Source: Oceanobacillus neutriphilus | GTDB taxonomy: Bacteria; Bacillota; Bacilli; Bacillales; Amphibacillaceae | DNA: 64,000 nt | Assembly (NCBI RefSeq): GCF_014645515.1 | Contig: NZ_BMLW01000003.1 | Span: 248,001 to 312,000 of the forward strand | Direction: 5' to 3' | Shown here: in pieces, positions 62,484 to 64,000 of the stretch | How the letters are laid out: every line of letters starts with the position of its first letter | Position numbering within the stretch: position 1 is the first letter of the stretch | Translations under genes and position numbers: made by a program | The notes under the pieces: model-generated | Told to the model about the DNA's origin: nothing | The model's input: the letters and a program-made list of their open reading frames with translations, nothing else | Database searches by the model: none

Positions 62484-63490
62484 TAACAACCGCAGGATTT
62501 TCTTTTTATCAAATAAGTTGGAACGATAACCTTATTATTATAGTCTGGATTATTTATTTTATTTAAAAGCATATCAAAAGCAGTTCTTCCCATTGTTTCC
62601 GCAGAAGCGCTGATTGTTGTAATCGGCCGGCTGATAATAGACGCGGAAGGGAAATCACCAAAACCGATAATTGCCATGTCATTTGGAATGGAAACATTCA
62701 TATCCTTTAAAGCGGAGATCGCCCCAATGGTCATAGAATCATTCAGCAGGAACATTGCTGTAATATCAGGCTGATTGTTAATTAATTTCTTAACTGCCTT
62801 TTCAGCTCCCTGAACCGTTGCTTCTCCGTCAATAATTTGTTCAGGTTCTAATGTCAATCCTTCTTGTTCTAATGCTGTTTTAAATCCTTTAATACGGTTA
62901 AAAGTCGGGCCGATATCGTCCATGGCATACACAACAACCATTTTTTTATGTCCATGGGACAGAAGGTGCTTTGCTGCATCAAAACCGGCCTGATAATCAT
63001 CCTGACAAACCATAGGTGTATCTGCCAGTGCATCATGATACCTGCTGATTAAAACAACGGGCAGGTTTTTCATGATTCTATGTATATCATATGGAAAAGG
63101 CTTGGAATAGCTGGCAGCAGGGGCGAGAATAATGCCGTCCACCATCTGGGAGCTAAACAATTTTAAAGTAGATTCTTCATAATCCACATCTTCATTTGTG
63201 TTTACAAAAAGTAAATTATAATTCATTTCCTTTGCTCTAAGGGATATAGCATTTATATACTGTGTAACAAAAGAATCCGGGAAGCTTGGAACAATGAGCC
63301 CGGCTGTTTTCGTTGTGTTATTTCTTAAATTTTTTGCAGAGTAGTTAGGGACGTAATTATATTTATTTACGATGTCCATTACTCTGTTATATGTTTCTTC
63401 GGTTATTTTTTTACTGCCATTAATTACATGCGAAACCGTCGTTACGGATACACCGGCTTCTTTAGCTATTTCTTTCATGGTAATACGCAT
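62483..63490 (-). CDS. LacI-family transcriptional regulator
   Basis: A 335-residue repressor. The N-terminal HTH is MKEIAKEAGVSVTTVSHVINGSKKI; the hinge helix NYSAKNLRNN and the periplasmic-binding-like domain (from about 60) with GLIVPSFPDS and IIGFGDFPSA follow. The effector is probably a four-carbon acid sugar or its phosphate, from context. ATG 63490 follows GAGGTGA; the frame is open to 63544 without another ribosome site. Candidate operators occur before pdxA2, the HPr-like gene and perhaps the thioredoxin-like gene. Confidence 0.9.
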   Translation of the reverse strand: MRITMKEIAKEAGVSVTTVSHVINGSKKITEETYNRVMDIVNKYNYVPNYSAKNLRNNTTKTAGLIVPSFPDSFVTQYINAISLRAKEMNYNLLFVNTNEDVDYEESTLKLFSSQMVDGIILAPAASYSKPFPYDIHRIMKNLPVVLISRYHDALADTPMVCQDDYQAGFDAAKHLLSHGHKKMVVVYAMDDIGPTFNRIKGFKTALEQEGLTLEPEQIIDGEATVQGAEKAVKKLINNQPDITAMFLLNDSMTIGAISALKDMNVSIPNDMAIIGFGDFPSASIISRPITTISASAETMGRTAFDMLLNKINNPDYNNKVIVPTYLIKRKSCGC

Positions 63491-63526
63491 TATATTCACC
63501 TCGTAGAGTCGGATACTGTTATAGAG

Positions 63527-63588
63527 GGCGTTCAAAAAATCCAATAAAAATAATACGGAGATAAAAGGATTTTCTGCTAAGAACGCCT
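63527..63588. repeat. Interrupted inverted repeat before lacI gene
   Basis: GGCGTTC (63527) and AAAATCC (63536) pair with GGATTTT (63568) and GAACGCC (63582), leaving asymmetric internal bases. It would fold in the leader of the LacI gene. Confidence 0.55.
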
Positions 63589-63592
63589 TTGT

Positions 63593-63615
63593 GTAACAAT
63601 AATTCTCATTGTTAC
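63593..63615. promoter_or_regulatory. Perfect 8-7-8 palindrome
   Basis: GTAACAAT and ATTGTTAC are separated by AATTCTC. It is symmetric enough for a dimeric regulator site in the promoter area of the LacI gene, but it differs from the AACGTTTAACC operator. A TATACT -10 on the minus strand is adjacent (63620 region). Confidence 0.5.
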
Positions 63616-63774
63616 TTAGTATATAGAATTATTTTACAATATGTTTTTCTATATTATAACAATGTTAACTTCATATTGCGATAAAATGTTTTTCTACAGT
63701 TTTACCAGAAGCAGAAGCAGGTTAATTAACAGAGAAAATAGAGCAGGAGGGGGGTATACATTGGTTCTATACTG
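63616..63774. other. Spacer between lacI and prsA ends
   Basis: AT-rich, no gene seen. A GGAGGGGGG near 63747 resembles a ribosome site but is followed by no meaningful ORF. Confidence 0.45.
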
Positions 63775-63821
63775 ACACAAAAAAACAATCGCCGCTAAAA
63801 GCAGCGATTGTTTTTTTGTGT
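63775..63821. terminator. Terminator of prsA (bidirectional)
   Basis: An exact 18-base stem, ACACAAAAAAACAATCGC with its complement, encloses an 11-base loop and includes T runs on both strands. Confidence 0.92.
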
Positions 63822-63852
63822 TATAAAAGTACTGTTTAAGAGAGACTTTTAT

Positions 63853-64000
63853 TTATTCTTCTTCAGCTTTTGAAGAATCAGCATCTGTATCAGCATCTTC
63901 TTTTTTAAATAAATCTTCAAGTCCTTCTGCCTTAACATCTACATTAGATTCTTCGATAATTTTTTGCAGTTTTGCCTGGATTTTTTCCTGGTCTGCCTGC
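63853..64000 (-). CDS. prsA: C-terminal end of PrsA-like foldase (partial)
   Basis: Only the last 49 codons are in the window, running to the right edge. They read LQKIIEESNVDVKAEGLEDLF followed by an acidic tail ending SSKAEEE. The pattern fits the C-terminal helix of PrsA, the lipoprotein peptidyl-prolyl isomerase that folds secreted proteins. In B. subtilis prsA follows yhaL, which supports the call. The catalytic parvulin domain is outside the window. Confidence 0.72.
   Translation of the reverse strand, partial: QADQEKIQAKLQKIIEESNVDVKAEGLEDLFKKEDADTDADSSKAEEE

Noticed and set aside
1-64000. CRISPR arrays, prophage or conjugative element genes
   Set aside because: No regularly spaced repeats and no phage or transfer genes were seen on either strand.

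Overview
The window is a low-GC Firmicute chromosome segment. It most resembles a halotolerant Bacillaceae such as Oceanobacillus or Virgibacillus. That placement is an inference from gene content and from gene order shared with Bacillus subtilis: queG-yhbB-trmL, odhA-odhB, sigI-rsgI, msmX-yxkF, yhaQ-yhaP, yhaO-yhaN-yhaM-yhaL and then prsA. Sporulation genes (an alpha/beta SASP, a YhcN/YlaJ-type lipoprotein, YhaL and a YjcZ-like peptide) and a tyrosine-type T-box support it. Most of the window is ordinary housekeeping chromosome, with no prophage, CRISPR array or transposase gene.

Layout. 0-10 kb: the end of a repeat element, tRNA-Gly, an ABC-class ATPase, queG-yhbB-trmL and the 2-oxoglutarate dehydrogenase genes odhAB. 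10-20 kb: a nucleoside transporter, a MATE exporter, murG, carbonic anhydrase, and a heterodimeric drug ABC exporter (BmrCD-like) preceded by a short leader ORF and terminator. 20-29.5 kb: a PRC-barrel protein, sigI-rsgI, small sporulation genes, a dipeptidase, an SDR and an ABC-2 transporter. 29.5-39 kb: a complete repeat element, methionine aminopeptidase, a T-box-controlled NhaC-type antiporter, a CDF exporter, an MFS protein, a PLC-like protein and fumarase. 39-45 kb: a four-gene catabolic cluster (ThDP enzyme, aldehyde dehydrogenase, amino-acid dehydrogenase, M20 hydrolase) and a SASP. 45-53 kb: msmX and its neighbour regulator, a second complete repeat element, yheA, an ABC exporter and an ECF sigma operon that share one promoter motif, and csoR. 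53-64 kb: the yhaONML DNA/RNA metabolism block, then an accessory block (thioredoxin-like protein, PdxA2, four-carbon acid sugar kinase, HPr-like protein, LacI regulator) placed between yhaL and the end of prsA.

Most interesting signals. (1) A family of non-autonomous elements with terminal inverted repeats and 5-bp target duplications, in two complete copies plus fragments. (2) A leader-peptide attenuator in front of the BmrCD-like exporter. (3) An HPr-like protein that has lost the phosphorylatable histidine but keeps the regulatory serine region. It is encoded beside a LacI-type regulator whose apparent operator recurs in front of the acid-sugar genes, which looks like a local CcpA/Crh-style switch. 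(4) An ECF sigma regulon defined by an almost identical 38-bp promoter at two loci. (5) A four-step Ehrlich-like amino-acid degradation operon.
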